Positions 35,598 to 47,422 of a stretch of DNA of 64,000 nucleotides are shown here, piece after piece. The position numbers and the translations under genes are program-made. A model generated the notes under the pieces. It did no database searches. It was not told where the DNA came from and saw nothing but the letters and a program-made list of their open reading frames with translations. Source of the stretch: Calonectria ilicicola (taxonomy: Eukaryota; Ascomycota; Sordariomycetes; Hypocreales; Nectriaceae); contig CP085828.1 of the NCBI GenBank assembly GCA_020809705.1, forward strand, positions 2,108,001 to 2,172,000, given 5' to 3'. Numbering within the stretch: the stretch's first letter is position 1; the number at the start of each line of letters is the position of its first letter.

Positions 35598-36596
35598 CTA
35601 CCTACCCCTCTTCAATGCTGCAAACCTCGCTTCCAAGTCCTTGATGTCTGGGACATCTCCATCGGGCCCCTTCTTATTCGCTGCAGCATCCATCCTTTTA
35701 TTCGGCTTCAGCTCCACCGAGTTTAGTGTTACCTTGGGGTGGACATTATCAGTTGTCATTCGTGGTGGTGTTACCGTCACTGGACTCTTGGGGACGCTCC
35801 CCATGTTCTTCTTTAGTGGTGTCCCCATCGTCTTTACATTCTCAGCCAGCAACGGATCAGCGAGCACCTTTTGTTCCTTTCCGCCTGCATCATCGTCATC
35901 ACCATCATCACCATTTCCACCGCCTAATCCGTCATCGTCATCCATAAGCTCTGGAGGTGGCGTGGCTACCTCTCGCTTGGGCCAGTCAACTCCGTAGGCC
36001 CTCGCAATCTCCTCCAAGTATCCCACAACCAGCTCCTCTCGTGGTGGCTCTACGCTCAGCTTTTTGAGGACCTTTGTGTTGACCTTTCCGTCCGTATTTT
36101 CCATGGCCGCATGAACGAATTCCTTGCCGTACTTTTCTGCTAGCAACCCTCTCACCGTCCCTAGCTCCTTAATCTCGGTCTTGGGCGCCGCGTAGATGAG
36201 ACTCTTGATGGCCTCCTCAAGCCCCGGGTCGACCGTGTGTCCTTCCATGAGACCCGCGCGTGCAAGGAGCAATTCACAGAAGAGCTCCAAAATCTCGTGT
36301 AGTTCGGTGATGATATCGGCTCGGATGATGTTTTCGACTCGGATGCGCGCTGAATCCACTTTGCCAGCCTCGAGCAGTTGGGCCATGGCCCTCCGATTCG
36401 TCTTCCCGAGCTGCTCATCACGCTGCTGCACCATGCGAAGGCGCGCGATTGCGAGCTTGAGCTGGACCTTGAGCTTGGTCTACGCGTCCGGTCGTGGTTA
36501 GCAATTGCGTCACTGGCTCATGCGGCTCCATGGCCATGGCGGGGTAGCGCGGGGAGGATAACTGACCAGCAGAGTGGCACTACTAGGAGGCGCCAT
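35598..36596 (-). CDS. IST1: Ist1-family ESCRT-III-associated protein
   Basis: Two exons, 36596-36567 and 36479-35598, 303 residues. The 87-nt intron follows ten codons (MAPPSSATLL|TKLKVQLKLAIARL), and the joined sequence restores the conserved Ist1 helix 1. The Ist1 domain continues through QQRDEQLGKTNRRAMAQLLE, ARIRVENIIRAD and GLEEAIKSLIYAAPKTEIKEL to about residue 190. The remainder is acidic (DDDDGLGGGNGDDGDDDD), then Lys/Pro-rich, and ends LEARFAALKRGR, which resembles the MIT-interacting (MIM1) motif that binds Vps4. Role in the family: regulates Vps4 and shapes membranes in multivesicular-body sorting at endosomes. Confidence 0.95.
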
Positions 36597-37245
36597 AGTG
36601 AGATAATTGATCGGGGCTACGGGAGAATTAATGGAGGCAACGTAGGCTGTGAAAGCTTCAGCTGTAGTTGGAGAAGAGAAGGTGCGCGCGCAACTTATGA
36701 GGAACGAGGCCGTGGTAGTGCTGTTGACAAGGCAGAAACAAACCGCACATGAGCTCACTAGCTGGCCCTGGCCCCACCACAGTCTCAACGCTCGGCGAGA
36801 GCTTCATTAACCTGCAATACGCGGCAACCCAGGCAGCCACTTAACACTGCAAATTAAACCTGTTCGCATATATGCAGCAGTCTGCTTCACCGAGGTATTC
36901 AAAAAAGAAAAAGAATAATAATAGCGGTCGTGGTTTTAAATCCAGCATCCCAAAAATATTGCTATTGGATTATCACACAGCCGACTCGCAGTCTATGTTG
37001 CACTCCCATGACCAAACCCACCCGGGAAATGCAGCTCTGTCCGCAGGTGAATTACCATTCCCGATGCTGCGGCTCAGCTCAAGATAACCATGAAGAGATC
37101 TTTCATCGCCATAAAACGCCGTAACCAAACCCAACCCGTACATGCTAGTACACTGAGCGCGCCGTCTTTCGCAGCCCACATCATATGATCTATGGAAACC
37201 TGCCTCCCCATTAAGCTAGAGGACCGTTCCCATACACTCACTAAT
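36597..37245. other. Intergenic between IST1 and NMA111
   Basis: Holds the IST1 promoter and the NMA111 3' UTR. An AT-rich patch lies at 36900-36930; no gene seen. Confidence 0.45.
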
Positions 37246-40200
37246 CTACACCATCTCGGTATCTGCGACAACTGGTGGCACGCCATCAGTTGTCTCACCC
37301 TCGAAGACCTTCTTACCCTCATATGATACCCTTCGCCATCCGCACGCCTCGTTGCTATCTTTGATAAGCTCCATGGTAGGGAAATAGTGCTCATTCTTTT
37401 TCATCGTGATGACCCAGGGCACACAATCAAATGTAACCGCCTTCAGTCGGAAATCTATCACGAAATTAGTCGGGTATTCAAGATGGCAGGATATAAGATA
37501 GGCTTACAAGTATTGTCGGGGATTTCCCTTGTGGCGGCAATGAATGATTCAATGTCGGGAGTGGGGGTGTCATTAACATGCGTGATAAAGTTGGTGGGCG
37601 CGACACCGTACTGGTAGGCTGGGGAACCACGAATACGGCTCGACACATAGACTTCGCTGTGCAACTTGCTAATTTGTTGTCGGACAGCCTGGTGAGGCCT
37701 GTGCAGGATCGCGCCACAGAATGACACAGCATGGTCCGTTTCTGTGTCATTCGCCGAAACTGTCGGGAGCTGGAGGTGCATCTCTTCGCATTCGCGAACA
37801 ATGACTGCATCGAGGACTTCATGAGAGTACATGACATCAAAGTCAGAGATGGTGGTGCAGATCTTCCCATTCAGGGTCAGAACGATATCACCTTCAAGTA
37901 GCGACACGGGATGGTTGGCGCGCTCAAAAGCTCGTTTGCTAACCATGAACAACTGATGGTGTGATCTGTTCGCCTGTGTGACTTTCTTGATCCACTCGTC
38001 AGAGACACCCATCACGGATGCCTGCGACATCTGAATCGACCTGAATTCGACTGAAAGGATACACAGCTTGGGCGTCTCTCCCTTTTGGATGGCTTCGATC
38101 ACAGGAAGCAGCGTCTTTGTTCCGAGACCCAAGTAGTACTCTTCATCCCGCTGGGTACAGGGCGAGCGCTCGCCAAGATAAGAAAGCCAAAGTGCCTGCA
38201 CGGTGCCGTCAGGAGCAACAAGAACACCGCTGTTACACGAGGAACCCAGATTACTGTCAATGGTAATGGCATCAACGTTGACGGCTCTGTATCGAGGAGC
38301 ACCTGAGTTGGCTGGAATAGCCACTGCAGTGATTTCAGTCACTGTAGTTGAGCCGTGAACAACACGACCGATACGGTTGTAACCAAGGAAGTATGTCTTG
38401 GCACCCTGGGTAAGCACCTCGTTGCTAAGCCGGGCGCTCTTGACAGGCGCATCAACAAGCGATGGGTCATATTGAATAATGGCGTAGTTTTGGAGAGGGT
38501 GGAGGAACACGACCTTGCCATCTACAATGATGGAGTCGGCAATGGTAACGGTAATATCACAGAGGTCGTAAGGAACAATAGCTCGGGATATCAAAACCAG
38601 ACCCTTCTCGGCATCGATAACGAGACCCATACCCCATCTCCTGTTCTTGGGGAAGCCATCCAGCTTCACAGGCATTGTGCAGTTGATATGAACGAAACTC
38701 TTGATGAGGTCGGCAATGCCAGGGTGGGGCATATGGTCCAACTCAATGAAGGAAGCTGATCGTCGAGCGGGGGGTACAGGGGGGAGTGGATCGCCCAAAT
38801 CAGTGAAATCCCATACACCACTCTCATCATTGCGAATAGCCATCTTCATTTTAGATGACCAATGGCGGTCAATGTAAACGATTGTTGTGTTCAACGTGTG
38901 CAGATCGCGCAAGTGTTTATAACTGACGACGATTCTGGCACGGTCAGGGATGCCTTTCATGACCTCGATAAATGTCTTGAGATCAGGAACCTTTTTGTGA
39001 TCCACCGTTTGAAGAATCCAGCCGTTGTCCGAGTTATCAAATCGGAACGAGCCGGCAGATTCGCAAATGTAGACACCCTTAACAGGGACAGCATAGAGTC
39101 GAGCTTGCTGGTAGGAGAGATCGTGGAAACTAGCACCAGCCACGGTGACAAATCGGTCGGGGGTAATCTTGTGAAGATCACCAACCTCAATGTCCACTTC
39201 CACATCCTGACCACCTCGTTGCAGGTGGACCTTGATGGTCTCGCCCACATTGGAGTCGAGGATATCATCAAGTCGAATAAACTGCGTGATGAGTTCTCCA
39301 TTGACCTTGATGAGAACATCGCCCTCCTTGATCTTCTGGTCTGAAGGACCTTGAGGAAGAACAATCTCAGCGACGAGCATGTTTGTCTCGTCAGGAAATT
39401 GTTTGCGCATAGCAGCTTCCCACTCAGGGGCGAGACCCAACCGGCGACACTCGTCGAAGGGCTTCAGAAGGAACTGACACTGAATATCACCTCGGGTGAT
39501 GGGCTTTCCCTCCTGGATGCATTGCAGGGCGCGCAGAGGTCGATCAAGAGGCAGGAAATAATCGGTTGACGCGCCATCAGAGCGACCGCCTGCTTGCAAG
39601 GCAACCGCACATCCATCTTTGTTCACGACAGGACTGCCCGAACTTCCTCCGCTAGCAGCAGCATTGGCCTGGTAGTAGCATGTATTGAAATCGCTGTACC
39701 CTTCGCCGTATTCGGGGGCATTTCGATCTAGACGACTGATGATGCCAGAAAGAATACTGAGCTTTTCACCAGCATCATTACCAACGACCCGAATCTCAAC
39801 GCCAACTGGAAAAGAAAAGAAAAGTTAGCGGTTGCCAAAAATTGGACCCTAATTGCCTTGGCGCACCTTTTGCTAGATCAGGACGCAACTCCAGTCCATC
39901 AACGTGCATGTACTTGATCGCATTGGGGTCGTATCGTAAGATACCGAAATCGTGGACGGGATCGCGGTAGACGGGGTAGCAGTCGACCTCTTCGTGGTTA
40001 TCGAAGACGCAGTGGCCCCAGAAAGGACCAGCGCCAACGACGTGGCGATTTGTCAGGATGTAACTATGGAATGTTAGCAGCGTGATCATCAGGTGCTACC
40101 ATGCGGTGAGCCCAAATACCCTCGTTCTGAATCAACAACATATCCCGTAGCTTCGCTAGCTACAGCAGGGTCTGTGTCGAACGCGCAGGTCTGGCAGAAT

Positions 40201-40457
40201 CGGATAGCGACGACATTGCGCACAACCTTCTGAATAGTGTCCTGCCACTCCCCCAAGCTTCCAGGCGTACCAATATACATTGCGGCATGTGGATGAAGGT
40301 CTTCAGAGATTTCAGAGCGGTCGTCGTATTCAACAATGTCAGGTGTGTTGTCATCAGCCGAATGCTTTCCGTTGATGGCCCTCTTCGCCGGGGGGACCTG
40401 GTCGGGCGAACCCGGGGCCTTTCTCTTGGCCCTTGCTGAGGTTGCGGTGCCGTTCAT
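37246..40457 (-). CDS. NMA111: Nuclear HtrA-like serine protease Nma111
   Basis: Four exons, 40457-40120, 40063-39867, 39805-37508 and 37454-37246, 1013 residues (yeast Nma111 is 997). The basic N-terminus ([14 protein letters not shown]) looks like a bipartite nuclear signal. The first protease domain has the full triad: His120 in LTNRHVV, Asp151 in VHDFGIL and Ser234 in GGSSGSP. PDZ domains follow (one near 300-385), then a second degenerate protease-like domain lacking the triad, with [10 protein letters not shown] near 680-690, and further PDZ-like sequence. Family role: yeast Nma111 promotes apoptosis-like death by cleaving the inhibitor Bir1 and also acts in lipid homeostasis. Every junction restores family sequence, for example [12 protein letters not shown]. 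Confidence 0.95.
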
Positions 40458-42398
40458 GGCGGGATGAGATCGAATTGAAGCTGTGAGCGAGAGGGCGGTT
40501 CGATGGAGAGAATGGCGTGGGGAGGGGATTGCGTCGAGAGCTCGGGGTGTTGGGGGAAGAGACGAGGGCGTGACGTTGAGATATTAGGCTAGAGACGCAG
40601 GCACGACGTCCCGGAAGGTCGCGGAGTGGAAATTCGACGTTACGCTGGGCGACTACGCATCCAGACAGGATCGAGCTGCGCGGGTGTTGAAAAAAAGGAA
40701 GGGAAGGAGGGAAAAGGACAAGCAGATGGTATCTGCAAAAGTTGGATGCTGGAGCGAACCACGGCGCATGTGACGACCAGGCTGAAGGTCTGGGGAAAAA
40801 AGATAGACAGCTTTTGCGATGTACTTGGTCTTGGCCTCGCGACGAGGGTGGATCAGCAGGATTATTGCATAAGGCCCAACTTTACGGCCCCGGGACGGTG
40901 GGTCCCCCTCCAGTGCCACGCTTTCGGCCGTCGCGTTGACCCAGCGCGGTCAGGAAGCCGGCGCTTTTGTTTGGTGAGGGCATCTGAGCTGTGCACAAAC
41001 AAAACCCCCCCTGCACTGGACCACAGGGGGGCTTCAGGGGATTCCTCAGAGAAGGGCCAGGGGAGACGATCTGCTACATCATCTCACCTCCAGCAGCATC
41101 GGGGCTACCTATCACGGTCCCCGGGTGCCACTCTGCGCCCTGCCAGCGCTCCTAGTGCCACCACGCTGGGGCCTTTGGGGGGCCATGCAGCCCAGTTTGC
41201 CGCTAGCAGGGCCCCCTTATGTAAGGCAACGCCACCGTTCATGTTGTGCTAGTGGTTTAATTCTTTCCTGGTTGATGCAAGCAAGCTTCCACGCCCACCA
41301 TCAGCACAAAGACCATCCCGACACTACATACCCGTCGCGGCTCGACCAAGTTGAAGGTGTGGACTGCCCACCGAAATGTGTGCCACAACACCAACCAGCT
41401 CCCTGGCCGAGTTTCTAACCGCTCTTCCCAGTGTCGCAATGGAGGGTGGTTGAGACCCTCTCCCCGAGCGTGTGCTTACTCACTGCTAAATACTGTGACG
41501 CTATGCCGTTCCCTGCTGCATCAAGCATCCACTGAGAAGGTGTCGAGCAAGTGACAAAAAACTTTCACACACCGCTAATATCTATACATACGATACAAAG
41601 GCCCAAGAATAGACGCAGTGAGTACGAGTCGCCTGTGTGTGTGTGAATCAACGCCGGGGCACTGCGATGCTTGGCCAAACCTTTTTATTTGCTTGTGCTA
41701 GTTATTCACTCCACCCCATTACAAATGCTCCCCCCATCTTGCGTGGTTATATGGGAGGGAACCGGTGTGCCATGGATTCTGTCCATCACTCAACTGGGTT
41801 ATGTTTGTGTGTGTGTGTGCCATGTAAACCCGTTTTTTTATCTGCATGTCTTATATCTAGCACACCTCTACCCGTCTCGGCCCCGGCGCAGCTGACCTCG
41901 TTTCCTAGTCGAGTGGGTGCAACTCTCGCCATCACGCCCCAGATCTCAGCCCGGCCTGAACACGGGCTTGCAACATGCTCCAAGTTCATATTCATCGTTC
42001 GGTATGCCGTGCACCGCGAGGCAGCCTGCTTGATCGGTGACAGGGAGGGTTGGGGATGCATTCATGCATGCATCCAAGACAAACGGCCTTTTCTAAGACA
42101 CTGTACCGAACTGGAACGGCTCCGGCACCCAAGCTCGTCCTATTGCAGCTATTGTTGCACCACACCCAGATCCCAGGTGACCATAAAAGTGGCTCGTGCA
42201 ATGCGGGCAAGGTGCAAGATGGCCAGAGTGATTCCCAGGTTGCAGACTAGATGGCGGCATCGACCGAGGGCCGCCTTGAACGTTTTACGTACGGCTCCAT
42301 CCATGTTTTGCTTTTCTTCTTCGTATCCCAACGTGCTCTACACCCTCCTAAAAATCCTCCTGGTCACCAGGCCATTTTTGCTTCCGAGGAAAGCCATC
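40458..42398. other. Long intergenic region, no confident gene
   Basis: Nearly 2 kb. The part beside NMA111 is its promoter. The remainder has a TG microsatellite near 41803-41818 and a long open frame (41637-42776) that runs antisense into the ferroportin gene; I treat that as probably non-coding because it has no recognisable domain and is rich in Cys, Arg and Ser. A frame at 40626-41252 likewise lacks protein character. Confidence 0.4.
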
Positions 42399-44294
42399 TC
42401 AGAAGCCATCTCTTTGTCTCTGGGACACGCTCTGAAACAAATCTTCCGTCGATCTATGCCGTTTCTCGGGATGCGAGATGCACGCGGGCCAGTGAATGAG
42501 GTGCCCCCGTCTTGCCCTCACGAACCGCGTGTACAATGCCCACGCCAGAGAGACTGCTACCACGCTGATGGTGGCTGGCCATTTGAACAGTTCCGGCGAC
42601 GAGAAGACAATTGTCATTGTGTACGAGCACATTTCGAAAATACTCTGCCACCCTATTTCCGCTGTAGAAAAGGCCCCACGAATTTCTTCCTCGACTTCCT
42701 GAAGGATTTGTTAGTGGCTTGGTCATGCTTTCTTTTTTTTTTTTTATGGCGTGAAAAGGACTTACCTCTTGAATAATGAGTTGCGTAGACAGATCAAAGC
42801 CCCAAAGTCCTACGCGGCTGAGCATAGTGCCGCACACAAGCCCCAAAGTCGAGATGAGGGTGTTGTCGGCATATCTCCAGAAAACGGATATTCCCACGGC
42901 CAGACAGCTCATCTGCCAGCTTGAGAACCACAGTCCCGCGCGAACAGGACCTATCCTAGCAATCAGCCACGGGCCGATACATGTGGCCAAGACCTCAAAC
43001 GCCACTGAAACCGTTCTCACAGCGGCAATCTGAGTCGCCGTGTATCCAGTGGCGAGCAAATACGTCACCATCTGGCCACCAAAGGCCAGCACTGTCAAGT
43101 ACAACAGTGCGCAAGCAAACGACGCAATGAAGGCCTTGTGTCTAAAATACAGCATCATATCCTTGCCAGCTCTGTCTACGGCCTGTACTATGGCGCTCCA
43201 TCTTGATGGCTGTGTTTGGTTTTCGTGCTCTGGTGTCAAGCTGGGGGCAATCTTGGGCTGTTGGAGCTCCGGCACTTGATAGTAGACCTACACGATCCAG
43301 TCAGCGTTTTTCTTTCTTCCTTTCTTTTTTCTCCCCTCTTTTCTTTTTCTTTCTAGCCGTTTTTATCCATGCAAACTTACTTTTGCAATTGAAAAGTACT
43401 CAATAAAAACAGAAACACAGTTGATTCCCAAGTTCACCAGAATTGCGATTTCGGTTGAGACACCGTCAATGAGGCCAATGAAAAACGGCCCTAGCAACTT
43501 GCATACAAGATCGATGCGTCTCATTTGAGAGTTCATGGCTGCATTTTTAGGCCCCATTAGTAGATCAGATTGCGCCGATTAAACAGAGACTCACATCGAA
43601 GTGCGGCGACGTCACCCTTGGCCACAACCACAACCTGGCGAGATGTAAGAGAGTCTTAGCGGGTCAAGCACACAATGGAGAAACATACCCAATCTCGCTC
43701 AACAGATACCATATTCATCATGGAAGCAAGCTTTTCAGCACAGGCCATCAAGACTAACAAAGCAAAGAGGCTCATCCTTAGCGCCTGAGAGGCGCCCTGT
43801 ACCCTTCCGAGGGCGAGGAGGACAACGCACGATGCAGCAACAACAAGCCGCTGCAAGACTGTTACATGTCAGCAATTGCCAATCCCAGCTGACAATAAGC
43901 AAGGGCGCTGCGCCTCACCAATAGATAAGCGCACGACTTTCAGCCGGTCTTCGCGATCAATGTAGTGTCCAACCAGCGAGGAGAGCGCGATGGCCGATGC
44001 GCCACGAACCATGGCGTAGACCGACATGGGCAGCAAGGTGCCGGGGAAGATGGAGGCCAGATACAGGACGCTGCCGAATTCGAAGATGCGCGAGTTGCAT
44101 GTTGATAGAAAATGGGATGTGTAGAGTCGATGCGTGCTGTTGTTGAGTGTCCAGTCACTTGCACCTTGTAAGCCAATGTGGCCGTTGTCGGCGTCTCCAG
44201 GCGGTGATGAGCTGCGCTGAGCATCGAGCAGAGGCGTCCTCTCGTTGTCGGCACCCTCGCCCGATGGGCTCATTGGGTTTGCTGGCTGATACAT
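42399..44294 (-). CDS. Ferroportin-family (SLC40) transporter
   Basis: Six exons, 44294-43919, 43858-43689, 43634-43595, 43538-43381, 43287-42766 and 42698-42399, 521 residues; phase is kept, with the third exon only 40 nt. The cytosolic N-terminus (about 1-55) is Ser/Pro-rich. The first transmembrane helices contain SRIFEFGSVLYLASIFPGTL and YAMVRGASAIALSS. VERDW|VVVVAKGD and MNSQMRRIDLVCKLLGPFFIGLID are the diagnostic ferroportin motif region. Helices follow up to WPATISVVAVSLAWALY. Ferroportins are MFS-like metal exporters (iron in animals and plants); the substrate in filamentous fungi is not established. The intron between exons 4 and 5 and the one before exon 6 carry long pyrimidine or purine tracts. 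The ATG at 44294 is chosen; a second in-frame Met lies seven codons on. Confidence 0.9.
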
Positions 44295-44367
44295 GGTGTT
44301 GCCAGCCAGGGTGTTATCTTTTCTTTTTCCTGTTCTTCTTCTCGTTCTTTTTTGTTTTTTTTTTTCT

Positions 44368-44412
44368 TATTTTCTTTTCTTTTCTTTTCTTTTCTTTTCT
44401 TTTCTTTTCTTT
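44368..44412. repeat. Tandem CTTTT pentanucleotide repeat
   Basis: About nine copies of TTTTC/CTTTT in the 5' flank of the ferroportin gene, within a longer pyrimidine tract (44320-44420). On the gene strand this is a polypurine tract. Confidence 0.85.
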
Positions 44413-44839
44413 CTCTTCCTTCCAATTAAACCACTGTGTTTCACCGTGAAGCTGACAGCGCGGGTTGCTCTGAAATTTAACCAATAATCGGTGGGTCCCG
44501 GCTCCAGGACGACAAAGCAAGTACCGGGGCCATGAGCTGATCCCGTGTACTCGGTTGAACTGTTCCCGACCACTCGCACCCTTGGCTCCCAACCTCAGAG
44601 GTCGGCCCACTCCCGACGCTTTTTCCCAACAAGGCATTATCCAGACACAATTAGGCATATGCGTATGTGCAAGCATTCTTGTACAGTAGCATGCCATGTT
44701 TAATTTATCCCGGTGCCCTGCCCTGGGCCACCCGACACTTGCGGTGAGACGTATAATACACCTTCCCTGAAGGATTGTCTCCCAGTGGCATCTTCACCTT
44801 GGGCACCATAGAACGAACTTGACTGCTCAGAATGTTAAT

Positions 44840-44975
44840 TTGGTATCTAAAAATAAATAAGCAGAATGGAATCTCTAATTTATTTATTTATATATATGTT
44901 GCACCAGGAGCCATGAAATAGTAGGAAAAATTAGAGAGGGCACAATCTTCCAAGGTTGAATTGTAGATCAACACT
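44840..44975. repeat. Copy B of a diverged dispersed repeat
   Basis: TTTATTTATTTATA, then ATAGTAGGAAAAATTAGAG and a segment reading GGGCACAATCTTCCAAGG, resembling 16925-17025 in the same orientation, including the preceding AAATAAATAA tract. Divergence is considerable, so this is a relic rather than a recent copy. Confidence 0.45.
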
Positions 44976-45491
44976 ACCTACCCGTGAGCTCCTCTTTTCT
45001 CCTTCATCTTTCATCCCCATCCAAAACCTCGCAATCATGCATTCTAGCAAGAAACCAAGACACCATAAAACCACTTAATAGCTCTGGATTGAAAATACTT
45101 GAAGAACCTAGGACGGGCTCCCGGACATCCGAGTATACACAAGAAAGCCGAGAAGAGTTTTAGGATTACACCCGATTCCGTTGCACGCATATGCAAGATG
45201 AAGGAATGTGAATGCCACTTGTATTTGTACCCTGTAGACCATCACCAGGTAAAATCTAGCCCTTTATCCTTGCTCGGAACTGGGACCAACTAAATGTGTG
45301 CGACATTCCATAAGCCTAATGAAATTGTGAGTCCCTTGAGGCCAAAAACTATCGCCGAGACTCAAGATGGGATATGTGTGATGTTCACAGCAGTCCGCCC
45401 CCAAAAAAATAAAATAGGAGCATTCACAATCCCCACTTCATATATTCAGATGGCCACAGCACTCTGACTTAAATGTCATTCAGAGGATGCT

Positions 45492-46149
45492 CTAGACTTC
45501 ATTCTCCTCGAGCTCTCCACCCTCATCGACCTCAGCCTTGACAATAGGAAGAGCGGTGTCATCCTCCTCGCACTTGGAGGCTTTGGCAGCACGCTTAGGA
45601 GTAGTTCCTGCTGTGGATTAGTTAGCATATTCTATTCAAAATGCACAATTCACCGCTTGCTCACCTGGCGCACGACGCTTTCGGGGCGTGCCCTTCTTGG
45701 TGACCAGGGTACCAGCCTCGCTGGCATCGTCTTCGGCTTCCATGTCAACTTTCTTAGCTCGGGGCTTGCGGGCTAGACAACACGAGATACGTTAGTTTCA
45801 TTTGCTAATTTAGCAGAGAGTGTGACACATACGGGTTGAAGTCTTCTTGGGAGTAGTAGCAGCGACCCCAGACTCGCCACTCTGACCCTCCTCGAGCTCA
45901 GAAATAGCCTTGTTGATTTTGGTCCACTGGTTTTGGAGAGACTTGGTAGTGCGACCAGGCATGTCAATTCGAGACCAGTTGATCTGCTTGCCTTCGTCTT
46001 TGAACTGGGAGATGACTCGGAGGAGGAACTGGTACTATTACGAAAGGCTTCAGCGAAATCCGGAAAACGGTATCAATGGTGAATGCATTTACCTTTGCCT
46101 CCTCAGTCCAGGCAAGGGCCTTTCCTTCGTTCTTCTCGGTGTCCGACAT
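45492..46149 (-). CDS. Small basic nuclear protein, SANT/Myb-like N-terminus
   Basis: Four exons, 46149-46093, 46034-45833, 45772-45665 and 45610-45492, 161 residues. The N-terminus has AWTEEAK|YQFLLRVISQF, INWSRIDMPGRTTKSLQNQW: tryptophan spacing and helices like a SANT/Myb repeat, a layout widespread in small unnamed fungal nuclear proteins. The middle and C-terminus are Lys/Arg/Pro-rich (TPKKTS, RKPRAKKVD, TPRKRRAP, TPKRAAKASK), with AT-hook-like character, then an acidic end (DEGGELEENEV). Probably chromatin-associated; no specific role recognised. The last intron ends in a tandem CAGCAG acceptor, giving 160- or 161-residue forms. Confidence 0.75.
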
Positions 46150-47422
46150 GGCGATGAGTAGATGGGTAAAAATGTAGAGGATGAACAGATGAATTCTATC
46201 GAAGCTGGTCAGCACTGCCTTCATAATAAAGGCACCCCACTCCAAATTTTACGGGCTGGAAGTCGTAGCTAGCTGGCTGTAGAGGGGGAAAAGGCGAGAA
46301 TCGAAGTTGAGAAAATGTAGAAACAGAACAAAAGCATACCTTGAAGGAGTGGAGAGCGACACAGATGAAAGTAGAGTAAAAGGAAAAAAGGTCGATAGGT
46401 GGAAACAAGGTGGGTGAAGATGAAAATATGAAGAAAGAGCGGAGTTAAGAGAAAAGGAGGAGGGAGCAGAAAAGAAGAAGCAGGCTGGCGTGGAGGAAAT
46501 GAGCAAACAATTGCCTTTTAGAGAATTAAGGCTAATAGCTTAATGTTTGCCCAGTTGCTAGGGTGAAAGAAGCTCGAGGAGAAAGCGGTTGCAATCACGA
46601 GATAGAAGATTCTGGCAAAGGGTGGAGAGACCAGCTGTGGTCAAACAAACGGCAGTGCAGTGCAGTGTAGTTTGGCAACTGTTACTAGGAGCAACAGTTT
46701 GAGAAGATTGGCCACTGTAAAAAAAAAAGGATATACGTAAGATAGAGCAAGAAAACTGGGTAGACAAACAGACTTGGAGGGCGGAAACTACAAACTTCAA
46801 TGTCTACCTGAACCATTTGAGAAGCCTAACTCAGCGAGCAACTTTGGAACAAATGCCTGCAGCACACCAACCACCTGTCCCTTCGATAATACTGAGGCAC
46901 ATTGCTTGTCATACCAGAAGCCAATCTCACGGTCGGAGAGTCAGGTTAGATTAGATGTTTTATTTTAGCAGGGATGACGCCCCCGTCTATGTCTATGTGT
47001 CGGTTCGTGGCTTCGTGTACACACTCCATAAACCAAACTCCATGAAACCGCAATCATACCCCTGAACTAGCCTCATCGAGGTTTCCTGGTTTCTTCGTAA
47101 GTAAACAGTAACTTGCCCAAGGTTGACACTTAATCATCGTGAATACTATATTGTAGCCGGGATCGAAAGTCCATCATGCCTCGCGCCAAGCTTTTGCTCG
47201 CATTATAACCTCTGCAGCAACCCAAAATTTCGAATGTCGATGATGACCATGCTCTCATCAAATCTTGCAGAAATCTCACAAATGCTTGCCACCTCCACGC
47301 CGCAGTATGTCCAGTGGACCCTTTGACGGGCGGGAAACCAACTCCATGCGAGACGACCTAGTTTCATACGCCAACCATGCATACCTAACAGATCCAGTAC
47401 TTTTCTAAACTTGCCGAGCCAA
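46150..47422. other. Intergenic, no gene seen
   Basis: The side next to 46150 is purine-rich on the plus strand, i.e. pyrimidine-rich leader for the minus-strand gene. The rest (46560-47420) has short frames only, and the 3' UTR of the J-domain gene. Confidence 0.45.

Larger units (their letters stand above)
44295..45491. other. Intergenic, repeat-bearing
   Basis: About 1.2 kb. Holds a CTTTT repeat beside the ferroportin start, copy B of a dispersed repeat (44840-44975), and the 3' UTR of the small nuclear-protein gene. No gene seen. Confidence 0.45.

Noticed and set aside
38862..39344. 160-codon frame antisense to NMA111
   Set aside because: Shadow of a conserved protease exon on the other strand; codon pattern follows the real gene.
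40626..41252. 208-codon frame beside the NMA111 promoter
   Set aside because: Arg/Gly/Ser-rich with no domain, overlapped by equally long frames on other registers.
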